From: UBA2365 sp964594045
GTDB lineage: Bacteria > Bacteroidota > Bacteroidia > Chitinophagales > Saprospiraceae
NCBI GenBank assembly: GCA_964594045.1
Contig: CAZQKR010000042.1
Coordinates: forward strand, 1-37,750
Direction: 5' to 3'
Length of the DNA stretch: 37,750 nucleotides
The notes beneath the pieces were generated by a model. That model did no database searches. It was not told the origin of the DNA and saw only the letters and a list, made by a program, of their open reading frames with translations. Every line of letters starts with the position of its first letter. The stretch's first letter is position 1. The position numbers and the translations under genes are program-made. Positions 15,215 through 23,760 of this stretch are shown one piece after another.

Positions 15215-18200
15215 TTACCAAATTACTGTGATGTCTCCGGTAAAATGACTTTTTTTCCCATTGTCACTCACCATGATAACATGATAGGCATACACTCCCG
15301 GAGATACGGGAACTCCCTTGAAATGGCCGTCCCATGCAGTGGAATAATCATTCAAAGCCAGTCCTTCACCATAAAATACCCGGTTGCCCCATCTGTCATA
15401 AATTTCCATTATGGCAATGGTTCCCATTTCTGGTTTACCCTGAACGAAAAATCTGTCATTGATGTTGTCACCATTGGGTGAGAAAATATTCGGAATATAA
15501 ATATCCGGTTTTTCTTTTACATAAACCGTGATCTGTTCCTGGGCCTCACATCCATTGGTATCTTCGACAAGCACTGAAAAAACTGTGGTCTCGGTGGGTT
15601 GAACCCATTGATGAATATCCTGATCTCCTGAAAACAGATTTGCCGGCAGCCATTGAAGATATTTTATCGGATTGGTGGCGGTGAGGTCGGCGGTCAACCT
15701 GACGGTTTCTCCCGGGTAAATTATATTTTTGTCCGAGTAAAGGTTGACCAGGATCTCCGAGCCGTGATCAACGACAACCTGGGTATCAAGCGTACAGCCA
15801 AAAGCGTCCTTTACCCGTATCAAATAGGTTCCTGCTTCCAGAAGGTCAAAATAGGGGATCGGTGAAAAGAAATTATTGCCCAGGGCAAACCGAACAGGTG
15901 GTTCAGCTCCGGCAACTTCCAATACCTCAATCCTGCCGTCTGCATTTCCAAAACAACCGGGAGTGGTGATGTCAAGTACTATGCTGTCCAGATTGGATTG
16001 CATTTCAAATACATTGACTGAGTCCACAGATACGCATTGATTCTGCAGGTTGGTCAGTGTCAGATAGTACCATCCGGGTCCCAGAACTTTAGGAAACTGA
16101 CTGTAAGGGCCGCTGAGGATCAATCCGTCTTCCGTCTCCCAGAGATAATTGAAATTGGACCCCGAATCACTTCCTGATGCATTCAATACGGATGTATTTT
16201 TATCGCAGGTGATCAAATCATCATACACTATCATGATCTTCGGCTGTAGAGTGTCTGTGCTGATCTGTATAATGGTGTCCCTGATGCATCCGTTGCTGCC
16301 TGATACAGAGACAGAGTAATTTCCGGCTGCCGGTAACTCCGGTTCAGCTTCAGTGGAATGAAAACCGTCAGGGCCATTCCATTCTATTGCAATGATGTCA
16401 GAATTGGTTTGGAAAATGGGCTTTACTACCTGATCCCTGCAATTGATATTTCCGTGAATGATCTCAAATTCAGGAAAATCCGGATCTGCACTCACATAAA
16501 CGCTGTCATAAGCGGTACATCCGTTCCGGATGTTTTCGACAGAAACATAATAGTATCCCGGTTGATCTGCCAACGGTCTTGCTCCTGAAAAAGTAAAGCT
16601 GTCCGGTCCTTCCCAAAAGTAAGTCACCGACTCAGGTATGCTGCTGATGTAAATTTCCACAGGATCATCTGTACATGGCAGGTTGAAATCCCGGTGAAAA
16701 ACTATTGGTGCTTCCAGATCTGTGTCCACAAGCAGACTGTCTGCGGCACTGCAGCCATTTTCCATGTCCGTGATCAGGCAGTGGTACCAGCCCGGGTTTT
16801 TTACACGTGGATTTTCTCCTGAAAAAACATAATTTTCAGGGCCGGACCACATCACGAGATCATGATTAATATTGGTCAGATGTTCAAGAGTGACCAGGCT
16901 GTCTCTGCAGGTGATCGTTTTGGCAGGCAGAGAAAGATATGGTTTCAGCTTATTGATCGGAATAAAAAAACTTTGTTCATTGAAACAACCGGTTAGGCTA
17001 GTGACCTGAACACTGTAGAAACCAGGCTGTTCAGTATAGATACTGCTTTCGTTTGAATAAAAATTCAAAGGACCTGTCCAAATAATACCTGCCAACTCCT
17101 GGTTGGACTGAACGGTCATAAAGACACCGTTGCGGACACAGTTAATGGTGTCAACAGGTGAAAGCAGAATTTGCGGAAGTAAAGTGTCTACCACCACGTA
17201 TGCAGTATCCATTGTAACGCAGCCATTACTTCCCTCAACTGTAAATATGTACATACCTTCATCTTCAACGAAATTGACAGATTGCGTGGAATAAAATCCA
17301 TTCGGACCTTGCCAGAATTGATTTACAATGTCCCCTGTAACCTTCGCAAAGATCTGCATGGGGCGGAGTGGTTCATTGCAAAAAATGGAATCACCGGTTA
17401 CAATGACTTCAGGATAATTGAAATCAGCAATGACTTCGACAGAATCCCTGAATATACAATTATTCAAACCGGTTGCATAGAACTGATAAAATCCGGGTTG
17501 GTCAACTGATTCTATTAAATTACCGGACAAAAATCCGCTTGGGCCAGTCCAGAAAGCTGCGTTTTTAATATCTGAATGTATGACAGCTTCAATTGTTGTA
17601 AAATTATTTGAACAATTCAGTTCTCCGGCAACTGACAGGTCAATATCTGGTATTTCCCTGTCTTCGATCACTGCAACGCTGATCGTATCCACGCAACCAC
17701 TCGCTGTGCCGGCAATCAGCTCATATTGTCCGCCCGTGCTTGCGTATGGATTGCGCTCAGAAGAAAAAAATACGCCGTCTTTCCACCATTCCACCTCATC
17801 AGCAATTAAAAAAGGTATACCTAACCTCAATGAATCAATTGAACAATCCAGGTAAATATTCAGGTCATCATGATGGTATTCCAGATTTTCCATTACTTCA
17901 ACAGAATCTGAATTGTAGCACCCGTTCTGTCCCTGTACTTCAAGATAATACCAGCCGGGTTGGTCAAGTGTAAAAACAGAATCATAACTGAATTGACCAT
18001 TGCCCTCCCATTTGAAATTCAAATAGTTGTAAGTATTTTCAAAACTCAATTGTACAGAATTTGTGTAGCATGTGAGCGTATCTGCCGGCAGGATTTTTAC
18101 AACAGGGGATAAAGTGTCCATGATCCCGGTGATGATCCTCTCTGCCATGCACTGTGAGCTCTGATCCTTAATGGTCATTAAAAATGAATCGGCAGCGGTA

Positions 18201-19756
18201 TAGTTGATGGTCGGACCAGAACTGAGTTCACCTGTCATCAGATTTTCCCAACTGACCACAAAAGCACCTGAAAAATCTATAAAAATCGTTCCCTGGGTTT
18301 GAGTACAGCTGAGGGTATCCATCCGGACAGAGAATTCAGTCAATTCATCTGCTTCAGTGATCAGGATGTCAGCTTCTGAAATACATCCGTTTTGACCCCA
18401 TACCCTAAGATGATAAATGCCCACCTGATCAATTTGCGGTTGAGGAAGTTCACTGTAAAAACCATTCGGACCATTCCATTTTATGGAGTCAAAAGGTTCC
18501 AAAATGATGATTGGCATAGTGATGAATGGATAAACACAACTTAAAGGAAAACTGTCAGGTAATATAAAATCAGGTGGACTTAAGTCTGCCAATACCACTA
18601 TCGAAGTATCCCAGGTACAGCCATACTGATTCCACATCCTTAAATAGTGTTCTCCGGGCTGATCACTGATCATCTCATCTCCGTATACCAGATACCCATC
18701 AGGATATTCCCATTCCAGGATCATCGGATCTCCATCATAAACTGCTGATATGGTGGTTGAGGGTTGATAGCAACTGATCTCATCAAAAATAATTTCTTCA
18801 AGCTGTGGTGAGGGCAATACAATGACCTGAAGACAGGTATCTGAAACATCTGCACAGTATTGTGGATTCGGCAGGGAAATGAGGCTCAGGTAATCATTAT
18901 CCAGTAATGAATTTTGGATGGAATCAACGAAAACTGAGTCATTCCTGTGATAGCTGATGGCACAGATTTTGAACGTGTCTGCCTCAATGAACCTTAGATC
19001 AATTAAAGTATCTGCCTTTATCAAAGTATCCCTGATACCAGCCAGAAAGATTAGGTCGTATTCTGCAGATGCCTGAAAACCGGACAGTAGATTTTCAAGG
19101 TGATTGAAATAAAGCTGCGGGGCGCGTCTGCAAAAGGTCAGTGTATCAGAAGGGAAATTTCCGGCTTCAGCTTCGCAAATGCTGCAATCAACTGAAGTCG
19201 CATCACAAAAGAATAGCTGAACAGATGCGATCACTCCCTGATCAAACTCAAGATGATCCTCAATGATCAGCGTCCAGGTACCGTTCACAGATCCGGTGTT
19301 GAAATCCTCAAGGCAACCATTGTAAGGATAATACACTCCTGAATAGTTTCCCAGAATTTCCCAAGGCGCTGCATTTGACCAGACATCAGGGAAACCAGGA
19401 TCCGGCGCAGATGGATTTCCGCAGGCAGTGAACAATACATCCCAATCTGAAAAAGTAGTCAGATTTGAACTGAGGTTTGGGCCAACCAAAGTGACGGACT
19501 GGCCTGCAGGCGAGACCAGTCGGATGGTCAGATCACCTATCTGACTATGGCTGAACTCAATTTTGATCGCGCTCAGACATTGCTCATCTAAAGAAAGGTC
19601 ATCCGGTGAAACCCCTTCGACAACGATCTGCACCATGGTAACCTGGCTGTCCTGGATCGTCATTGAACTGAACATTGGGTCACAGATCTGTGACTTCAGG
19701 GCAACATGAACACCTGACAAGAGGAAAATAATAAGATATAAGTTTTTGAATCTCAA
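15215..19756 (-). CDS. Giant T9SS type B surface protein with P-domain and about 12 Ig-like repeats
   Basis: A 1513-residue exported protein. A signal peptide (about residues 1-22, LYLIIFLLSGVHVALKSQ) leads into a proprotein-convertase P-domain-like region (about 30-185; IGDLTIRLVSPAGQSVTLVG and NGTWTLIIEDH). Then come about twelve diverged repeats of about 80 residues. Each has a Cys in an early strand, a W-x-GP-x-GF-type core and a Q-PG-x-Y ... NGC-x-x-DSV ending, probably Ig-like sandwiches with one disulphide. A SprB-like repeat (LEAGTYLIRVKDAFGC) and a CHU_C sorting domain (YIPNIFSPNGDNINDRFF to FTGDITVIW) close the protein. It is likely a long stalk-type adhesin. It shares its C-terminal domain type with the next gene. 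Confidence 0.9.
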   Translation of the reverse strand: MRFKNLYLIIFLLSGVHVALKSQICDPMFSSMTIQDSQVTMVQIVVEGVSPDDLSLDEQCLSAIKIEFSHSQIGDLTIRLVSPAGQSVTLVGPNLSSNLTTFSDWDVLFTACGNPSAPDPGFPDVWSNAAPWEILGNYSGVYYPYNGCLEDFNTGSVNGTWTLIIEDHLEFDQGVIASVQLFFCDATSVDCSICEAEAGNFPSDTLTFCRRAPQLYFNHLENLLSGFQASAEYDLIFLAGIRDTLIKADTLIDLRFIEADTFKICAISYHRNDSVFVDSIQNSLLDNDYLSLISLPNPQYCADVSDTCLQVIVLPSPQLEEIIFDEISCYQPSTTISAVYDGDPMILEWEYPDGYLVYGDEMISDQPGEHYLRMWNQYGCTWDTSIVVLADLSPPDFILPDSFPLSCVYPFITMPIIILEPFDSIKWNGPNGFYSELPQPQIDQVGIYHLRVWGQNGCISEADILITEADELTEFSVRMDTLSCTQTQGTIFIDFSGAFVVSWENLMTGELSSGPTINYTAADSFLMTIKDQSSQCMAERIITGIMDTLSPVVKILPADTLTCYTNSVQLSFENTYNYLNFKWEGNGQFSYDSVFTLDQPGWYYLEVQGQNGCYNSDSVEVMENLEYHHDDLNIYLDCSIDSLRLGIPFLIADEVEWWKDGVFFSSERNPYASTGGQYELIAGTASGCVDTISVAVIEDREIPDIDLSVAGELNCSNNFTTIEAVIHSDIKNAAFWTGPSGFLSGNLIESVDQPGFYQFYATGLNNCIFRDSVEVIADFNYPEVIVTGDSIFCNEPLRPMQIFAKVTGDIVNQFWQGPNGFYSTQSVNFVEDEGMYIFTVEGSNGCVTMDTAYVVVDTLLPQILLSPVDTINCVRNGVFMTVQSNQELAGIIWTGPLNFYSNESSIYTEQPGFYSVQVTSLTGCFNEQSFFIPINKLKPYLSLPAKTITCRDSLVTLEHLTNINHDLVMWSGPENYVFSGENPRVKNPGWYHCLITDMENGCSAADSLLVDTDLEAPIVFHRDFNLPCTDDPVEIYISSIPESVTYFWEGPDSFTFSGARPLADQPGYYYVSVENIRNGCTAYDSVYVSADPDFPEFEIIHGNINCRDQVVKPIFQTNSDIIAIEWNGPDGFHSTEAEPELPAAGNYSVSVSGSNGCIRDTIIQISTDTLQPKIMIVYDDLITCDKNTSVLNASGSDSGSNFNYLWETEDGLILSGPYSQFPKVLGPGWYYLTLTNLQNQCVSVDSVNVFEMQSNLDSIVLDITTPGCFGNADGRIEVLEVAGAEPPVRFALGNNFFSPIPYFDLLEAGTYLIRVKDAFGCTLDTQVVVDHGSEILVNLYSDKNIIYPGETVRLTADLTATNPIKYLQWLPANLFSGDQDIHQWVQPTETTVFSVLVEDTNGCEAQEQITVYVKEKPDIYIPNIFSPNGDNINDRFFVQGKPEMGTIAIMEIYDRWGNRVFYGEGLALNDYSTAWDGHFKGVPVSPGVYAYHVIMVSDNGKKSHFTGDITVIW

Positions 19757-19794
19757 AATTTAGTTTATAAACTGACAGTTTTACCCTCACATTG

Positions 19795-19802
19795 CAAATT
19801 TA
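19795..19802 (-). promoter_or_regulatory. Predicted -7 box for the giant surface protein gene
   Basis: The minus strand reads TAAATTTG, matching TAnnTTTG, 39 nt upstream of the ATG at 19756. No TTTG is found at the expected -33 distance. Confidence 0.4.
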
Positions 19803-20035
19803 ATGTATTTGATGGATAAATGGCTGTTTATTTTTATTCCAAAAAATACCTGATCCACTTGTATTGCTTATTATAGCAGATACCTTTAAAAGATAAAACG
19901 TTGCTGATCCTGACATGTTTTTGGTAGGTCAATTTATTCCTGTGAATTTTCTTTCAATATCAGAAAATATTTGGATTACCTTTTTTCATAACTGCATATT
20001 TATTCCGTCATAAGCTGGATTTTTTAAGCCAAAAA

Positions 20036-20107
20036 AACAGGCATTCATTGATATACAAACAAACCTTGAATGAATTGTATATCCATCAAAGGCAAAATCC
20101 GCCTGTT
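20036..20107 (+). repeat. Interlocked inverted repeats inside a closing stem
   Basis: AACAGGC (20036-20042) pairs with GCCTGTT (20101-20107). Inside, ATTCATT (A, 20043-20049) and GATATACAA (B, 20050-20058) are followed by their complements in the same order: AATGAAT (A', 20069-20075) and TTGTATATC (B', 20075-20083). A-A' and B-B' therefore cannot form together as simple nested hairpins. The pairings are perfect. Function is unknown. Confidence 0.6.
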
Positions 20108-20190
20108 CAATGAAAGTATCCCGTAAAAGCCCCATCAAAACTTCATTATTGCATATTTTGAAAGTGCATAGATCAATGATCTGTTTTAAT

Positions 20191-20238
20191 TACATGAAGG
20201 AGGAATTTAACATGTATGCATTTTATCTAAAAGAATAA
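20191..20238 (+). promoter_or_regulatory. Shine-Dalgarno in a hairpin loop with 8-codon ORF
   Basis: TACATG (20191-20196) and CATGTA (20211-20216) form a perfect 6-bp stem whose loop contains AAGGAGGAA. The ATG at 20212 sits in the stem and opens a short frame coding MYAFYLKE before TAA at 20236-20238. Such a strong Shine-Dalgarno is not seen elsewhere in this window, so it may be a leader peptide or translational switch 150 nt ahead of SCO1. Confidence 0.35.
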
Positions 20239-20390
20239 ATGCCTGCAGAATATAAAGAAAAAGAGTTAATTGTCGTCTATGCGACAAATTAAGAAAATTA
20301 TACTACAATATTTTTATGGTCTCTTGTTTGTAATTAGATTATATCTAAATTAGCGCCCGAAAGACAAACGGGGTATTTTACTTATTATAT

Positions 20391-21185
20391 ATGATGGAAA
20401 GATTATCAAAAAGTTATAATGTCATTATAGCCATTTTTGCGGCATTTTTAGCATTATCGCCCGTAGCAAAGGCAGACGAAGATTTAGGCGTGTTCGAGAA
20501 ACTGGACAGTTTCATTTCAAAGGACTTTCAATTTACTGATGAAAAAGGTCAGTTGGTCAACCTGCGTACTGCCATTGACAAACCTACTGTCATTGCGTTG
20601 GTTTACTATGAATGTCCTGGCATTTGTACACCATTGCTCAATGGGGTTGCTGAGGTGATGAACCGTTCGGATATGGAATTGGGAAAAGACTATCAGGTGT
20701 TCATCATCAGTTTCAGCCATAAGGAGACTCCACAGTTGGCAGCTAAGAAAAAAAATAACTATGTTGAACTGGTTGGCAAGGGAGATACAGAAAACGGTTT
20801 TCGGTTCTTTACTGGTGACAGTCTGACAATTGCCGGATTTTTGGATAACGTCGGATACAAGGTCAAATTTGACGGAAAAGAATACATCCACCCGGCAACT
20901 CTGATCGTTTCCAGCCCTCACGGGAAGATCGCCAGATACCTTCACGGCACTTATTTTCTGCCTTTCAACCTGAAAATGGCAGTGATCGAAGCCGGAATGG
21001 AAAAATCCGGTCCGACCATCAACAAGCTCATGAAGTTTTGCTTCAGCTACGATCCTGAAGGGCAGACTTATGTCATGAACGTTACCCGGATATCCGGGTT
21101 CATTATCCTGACTATCGCTTTGGGGATTTTATTTTATCTGATTTTAACAAACAAACGTAGAAAAACCATAATTATTAGCAATTGA
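20391..21185 (+). CDS. SCO1/SenC/PrrC family copper chaperone for cytochrome oxidase
   Basis: SCO proteins deliver copper to, or reduce, the CuA site of oxidase subunit II. The 264-residue protein has an N-terminal signal/anchor (about 10-27), a periplasmic thioredoxin-like domain with the copper motif YYECPGICTP (Cys75, Cys79) and the distal ligand in YIHPATLIV (His167), and a C-terminal transmembrane helix (FIILTIALGILFYLILT). The C-terminal anchor is more typical of Bacteroidota SCO proteins than of mitochondrial ones. It begins the oxidase cluster, with coxA starting 1 nt after its stop codon. A second ATG follows directly at 20394. Confidence 0.93.
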   Translation: MMERLSKSYNVIIAIFAAFLALSPVAKADEDLGVFEKLDSFISKDFQFTDEKGQLVNLRTAIDKPTVIALVYYECPGICTPLLNGVAEVMNRSDMELGKDYQVFIISFSHKETPQLAAKKKNNYVELVGKGDTENGFRFFTGDSLTIAGFLDNVGYKVKFDGKEYIHPATLIVSSPHGKIARYLHGTYFLPFNLKMAVIEAGMEKSGPTINKLMKFCFSYDPEGQTYVMNVTRISGFIILTIALGILFYLILTNKRRKTIIISN

Positions 21186-21186
21186 T

Positions 21187-22791
21187 ATGACATCAGCAAT
21201 CGCATTGAATACGAATTTCTTACAGGCTAAAAAAGGTCTGTTCTCATGGATTTTCAGCATCGACCATAAGCGGATCGGCTTGCTGTACCTATACTCCATC
21301 ATCACATTTTTTCTGGTTGGGGTGACTCTCGGGGTGCTGATGCGCCTTGAGCTGCTCAATCCGGGAAGAGACATCATGGATCCGCAGACATACAATCAGG
21401 TGTTCACGCTCCATGGAGTTGTGATGATCTTTTTGTTCATCATTCCAAGTATTCCGGCTGTCTTTGGCAACTTTTTCCTGCCGATCATGATAGGAACAGA
21501 TGATGTTTCATTTCCAAGGCTTAACCTGCTTTCCTGGTGGCTTTATATTTTCGGAGCCATCCTGGCACTTGGTTCGCTGTTGCTTGGTTGGGCACCGGCA
21601 GACACCGGCTGGACATTTTATGTTCCCTACAGTGTCAATACCAATACCAATGTAAGTCTGACAGTGCTGGCAGCGTTTATCCTGGGTTTTTCATCCATTC
21701 TGACCGGTTTGAATTTTATCGTGACCATACACAGACTGAGGACTCCGGGGATGAGCTTTATGAAAATGCCTTTGTTCGTTTGGTCCCTGTATGCAACTTC
21801 ATGGATACAGCTTTTGGCTACACCGGTCATCGGCATCACTCTGATGATGATCGTTGCGGAAAGATTTTTTGGCATTGGATTGTTTGATCCGGCGATTGGC
21901 GGAGATCCGGTCCTTTATCAGCACTTGTTCTGGATATACTCCCATCCTGCGGTTTACATCATGGCGTTGCCTGCTTTCGGAGTGATCTCCGAGTTGCTTC
22001 CAACCTTCAGCCAAAGGACGATTTTTGGATACAAAGCCATTGCATTTTCAAGTCTGGCGATCGCTTTTGTTGGCTATCTCGTCTGGGGCCACCACATGTT
22101 CACTTCCGGAATGAGCGAAGCAGGCCGGATATTTTTCAGTATAATGACATTTTTAGTTGCCATCCCGACCGCGATCAAGGTGTTCAACTGGGTTGCAACG
22201 CTCTATAAAGGTTCAATTAATGTTCAGCCACCATTGTTGTATGCCCTGGCATTTATTTTTCTGTTTTCATTTGGAGGATTGAGCGGATTGGTGCTGGGTG
22301 CGCTGGCAACGGATATTTACATGCATGATACGTATTTTGTCGTTGGACATTTCCATTATGTGATGTTCGGTGGTACAGGCTTTGCATTTTTCGGTGCGCT
22401 GCATTATTGGGTGCCAAAAATCTGGGGCAGAATGTATAATATTAAAGTAGCGAACATCGCATTCGGGATTTTCTTTGTCGGGTTCAACATGCTGTATTTC
22501 CCAATGATCGTTTTAGGTGTCATGGGCATGCCCAGAAGGTATCACGATTATTTGCCCGAATTCCATATTCCGAACATGATCAGTACTATTGGATCATGGG
22601 TGCTGGTTACTGGTCTGATCATCATGATCGTGAATCTGATCATAGGTATCCGGAAGGGAAAAGAGGTCGGAAGAAATCCATGGAACAGCGTTTCTCTTGA
22701 ATGGCAGACACCTTCACCACCTCCTGTTTCCAATTTCGACAAAATGCCGGAGTTGCCCAAAGGAGGTCCATACGATTACAGTAACCAATAA
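21187..22791 (+). CDS. coxA: Cytochrome c oxidase subunit I, A2-type
   Basis: The catalytic subunit of a haem-copper oxidase reduces O2 at the haem a3-CuB centre and pumps protons across the inner membrane. The 534 residues give about 12 helices. Ligands are visible: His76 (TLHGVV) and His390 for haem a, His388 for haem a3 (HDTYFVVGHFHYVMFGG), and His253 and HH302-303 (GHHMFTSGM) for CuB, with the cross-linked Tyr257. The motif around CuB is YSHPAVY instead of GHPEVY, so the D-channel Glu of A1 enzymes is missing and the Tyr-Ser pair of A2 oxidases is present. The stop overlaps the coxC start by 1 nt (TAATG). Confidence 0.97.
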   Translation: MTSAIALNTNFLQAKKGLFSWIFSIDHKRIGLLYLYSIITFFLVGVTLGVLMRLELLNPGRDIMDPQTYNQVFTLHGVVMIFLFIIPSIPAVFGNFFLPIMIGTDDVSFPRLNLLSWWLYIFGAILALGSLLLGWAPADTGWTFYVPYSVNTNTNVSLTVLAAFILGFSSILTGLNFIVTIHRLRTPGMSFMKMPLFVWSLYATSWIQLLATPVIGITLMMIVAERFFGIGLFDPAIGGDPVLYQHLFWIYSHPAVYIMALPAFGVISELLPTFSQRTIFGYKAIAFSSLAIAFVGYLVWGHHMFTSGMSEAGRIFFSIMTFLVAIPTAIKVFNWVATLYKGSINVQPPLLYALAFIFLFSFGGLSGLVLGALATDIYMHDTYFVVGHFHYVMFGGTGFAFFGALHYWVPKIWGRMYNIKVANIAFGIFFVGFNMLYFPMIVLGVMGMPRRYHDYLPEFHIPNMISTIGSWVLVTGLIIMIVNLIIGIRKGKEVGRNPWNSVSLEWQTPSPPPVSNFDKMPELPKGGPYDYSNQ

Positions 22792-23432
22792 TGATTGAAA
22801 TGATGGAACACGCAACAGGTTTTGCATTGCCAAATTCTGGTCACAACAGGGATGCAGAAGCATCCAAAATGGGTATGTGGCTGTTTTTATTCACTGAATT
22901 ATTGCTTTTTGGTGGTTTATTCCTGGTATACATGGTCTACCGGTTGATGAACGGGGAAGCATTCCTCAAAGCTTCATACGAATTGAATATCACCATGGGA
23001 ACGATCAACACCGTTGTCCTGCTGCTGAGCAGTATGACCATTGCCATGTCGATCACTGCAATTCAAAAGGGAAATAAAAAGCTTTCAATGATTTTGCTTG
23101 CATCAACAATAGCTTTATCATTGGTTTTCATGGTCATCAAATACTTTGAATGGTCATCCAAGATCAGTCACGGGATCTTCCCCGGAATGGATGCCTATAA
23201 TGCACTATCCCCGGGAGAAAGCCTGTATTTTTTCCTTTATTATTTCATGACGGGACTTCATGCACTGCATGTGATCATCGGGGCAGTTTTCATCGGAGTG
23301 GTCATACACCTGACCAATAAGGGAAAGATCACTCAGGAACGTTATTCACTTACCGAAAATGCAGGCCTTTACTGGCACCTGGTTGACCTGATCTGGATAT
23401 TTCTTTTTCCACTTTTGTACCTCATCCATTAA
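22791..23432 (+). CDS. coxC: Cytochrome c oxidase subunit III
   Basis: Subunit III stabilises the oxidase core in the membrane. The 213-residue protein has five hydrophobic segments, the short bacterial form. Diagnostic sequences are SKMGMWLFLFTELLLFGGLF near residues 26-45 with the buried Glu, FEWSSKISHG near 120, GLHALHVIIGAVFIG, and WHLVDLIWIFLFPLLYL at the end. The start overlaps the coxA stop codon, and further in-frame Met codons occur at positions 4 and 5. coxD follows after 11 nt. Confidence 0.95.
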   Translation: MIEMMEHATGFALPNSGHNRDAEASKMGMWLFLFTELLLFGGLFLVYMVYRLMNGEAFLKASYELNITMGTINTVVLLLSSMTIAMSITAIQKGNKKLSMILLASTIALSLVFMVIKYFEWSSKISHGIFPGMDAYNALSPGESLYFFLYYFMTGLHALHVIIGAVFIGVVIHLTNKGKITQERYSLTENAGLYWHLVDLIWIFLFPLLYLIH

Positions 23433-23443
23433 AAACAGTTGTT

Positions 23444-23755
23444 ATGGGAAACGAACAAAAACAAGATAACATACATTCACACCATATTTCCGGTTACAGG
23501 GAACATTTTAAAACGCTGGTCATTCTTCTGGTATTAACAGCGCTTACGGTGGCAGTTTCAGTTTATGGCGCAGGTATCAGATCAATTTCCGTGATCATTG
23601 CACTGGTCATCGCTACGGCAAAAGCACTCGTCGTGGCAGGCTATTTCATGCACCTCAAATACGATCATAAAATGTACCGGTATATGGTCATGATCGTTAT
23701 GTTCATGTTTGTTGTTTTTATGTTGATTTTAAGCCTTGATTACTCAAATCGCTAA
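23444..23755 (+). CDS. coxD: Cytochrome c oxidase subunit IV family protein
   Basis: This small subunit of the bacterial caa3/cbo-type oxidases has 103 residues, with three hydrophobic helices after a short polar N-terminus (SHHISGYREHFKTLVILLV). The family hallmark ATAKALVVAGYFMHLKYD occupies residues about 61-78. It probably assists assembly or stability of the complex. It lies between subunits III and II, 5 nt from coxB. Confidence 0.9.
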   Translation: MGNEQKQDNIHSHHISGYREHFKTLVILLVLTALTVAVSVYGAGIRSISVIIALVIATAKALVVAGYFMHLKYDHKMYRYMVMIVMFMFVVFMLILSLDYSNR

Positions 23756-23760
23756 TTATT

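Larger units (their letters stand above)
19803..20390. other. Long structured spacer upstream of SCO1
   Basis: About 590 nt without a full-size gene. It contains an interlocked inverted-repeat element closed by AACAGGC/GCCTGTT (20036-20107), a small palindrome AGATC-AAT-GATCT (20170-20182), and a hairpin holding a strong Shine-Dalgarno sequence ahead of an 8-codon ORF (20191-20238). No clean TAnnTTTG box was found close to the SCO1 start; TTTG at about 20327-20330 lacks a partner. Confidence 0.5.
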
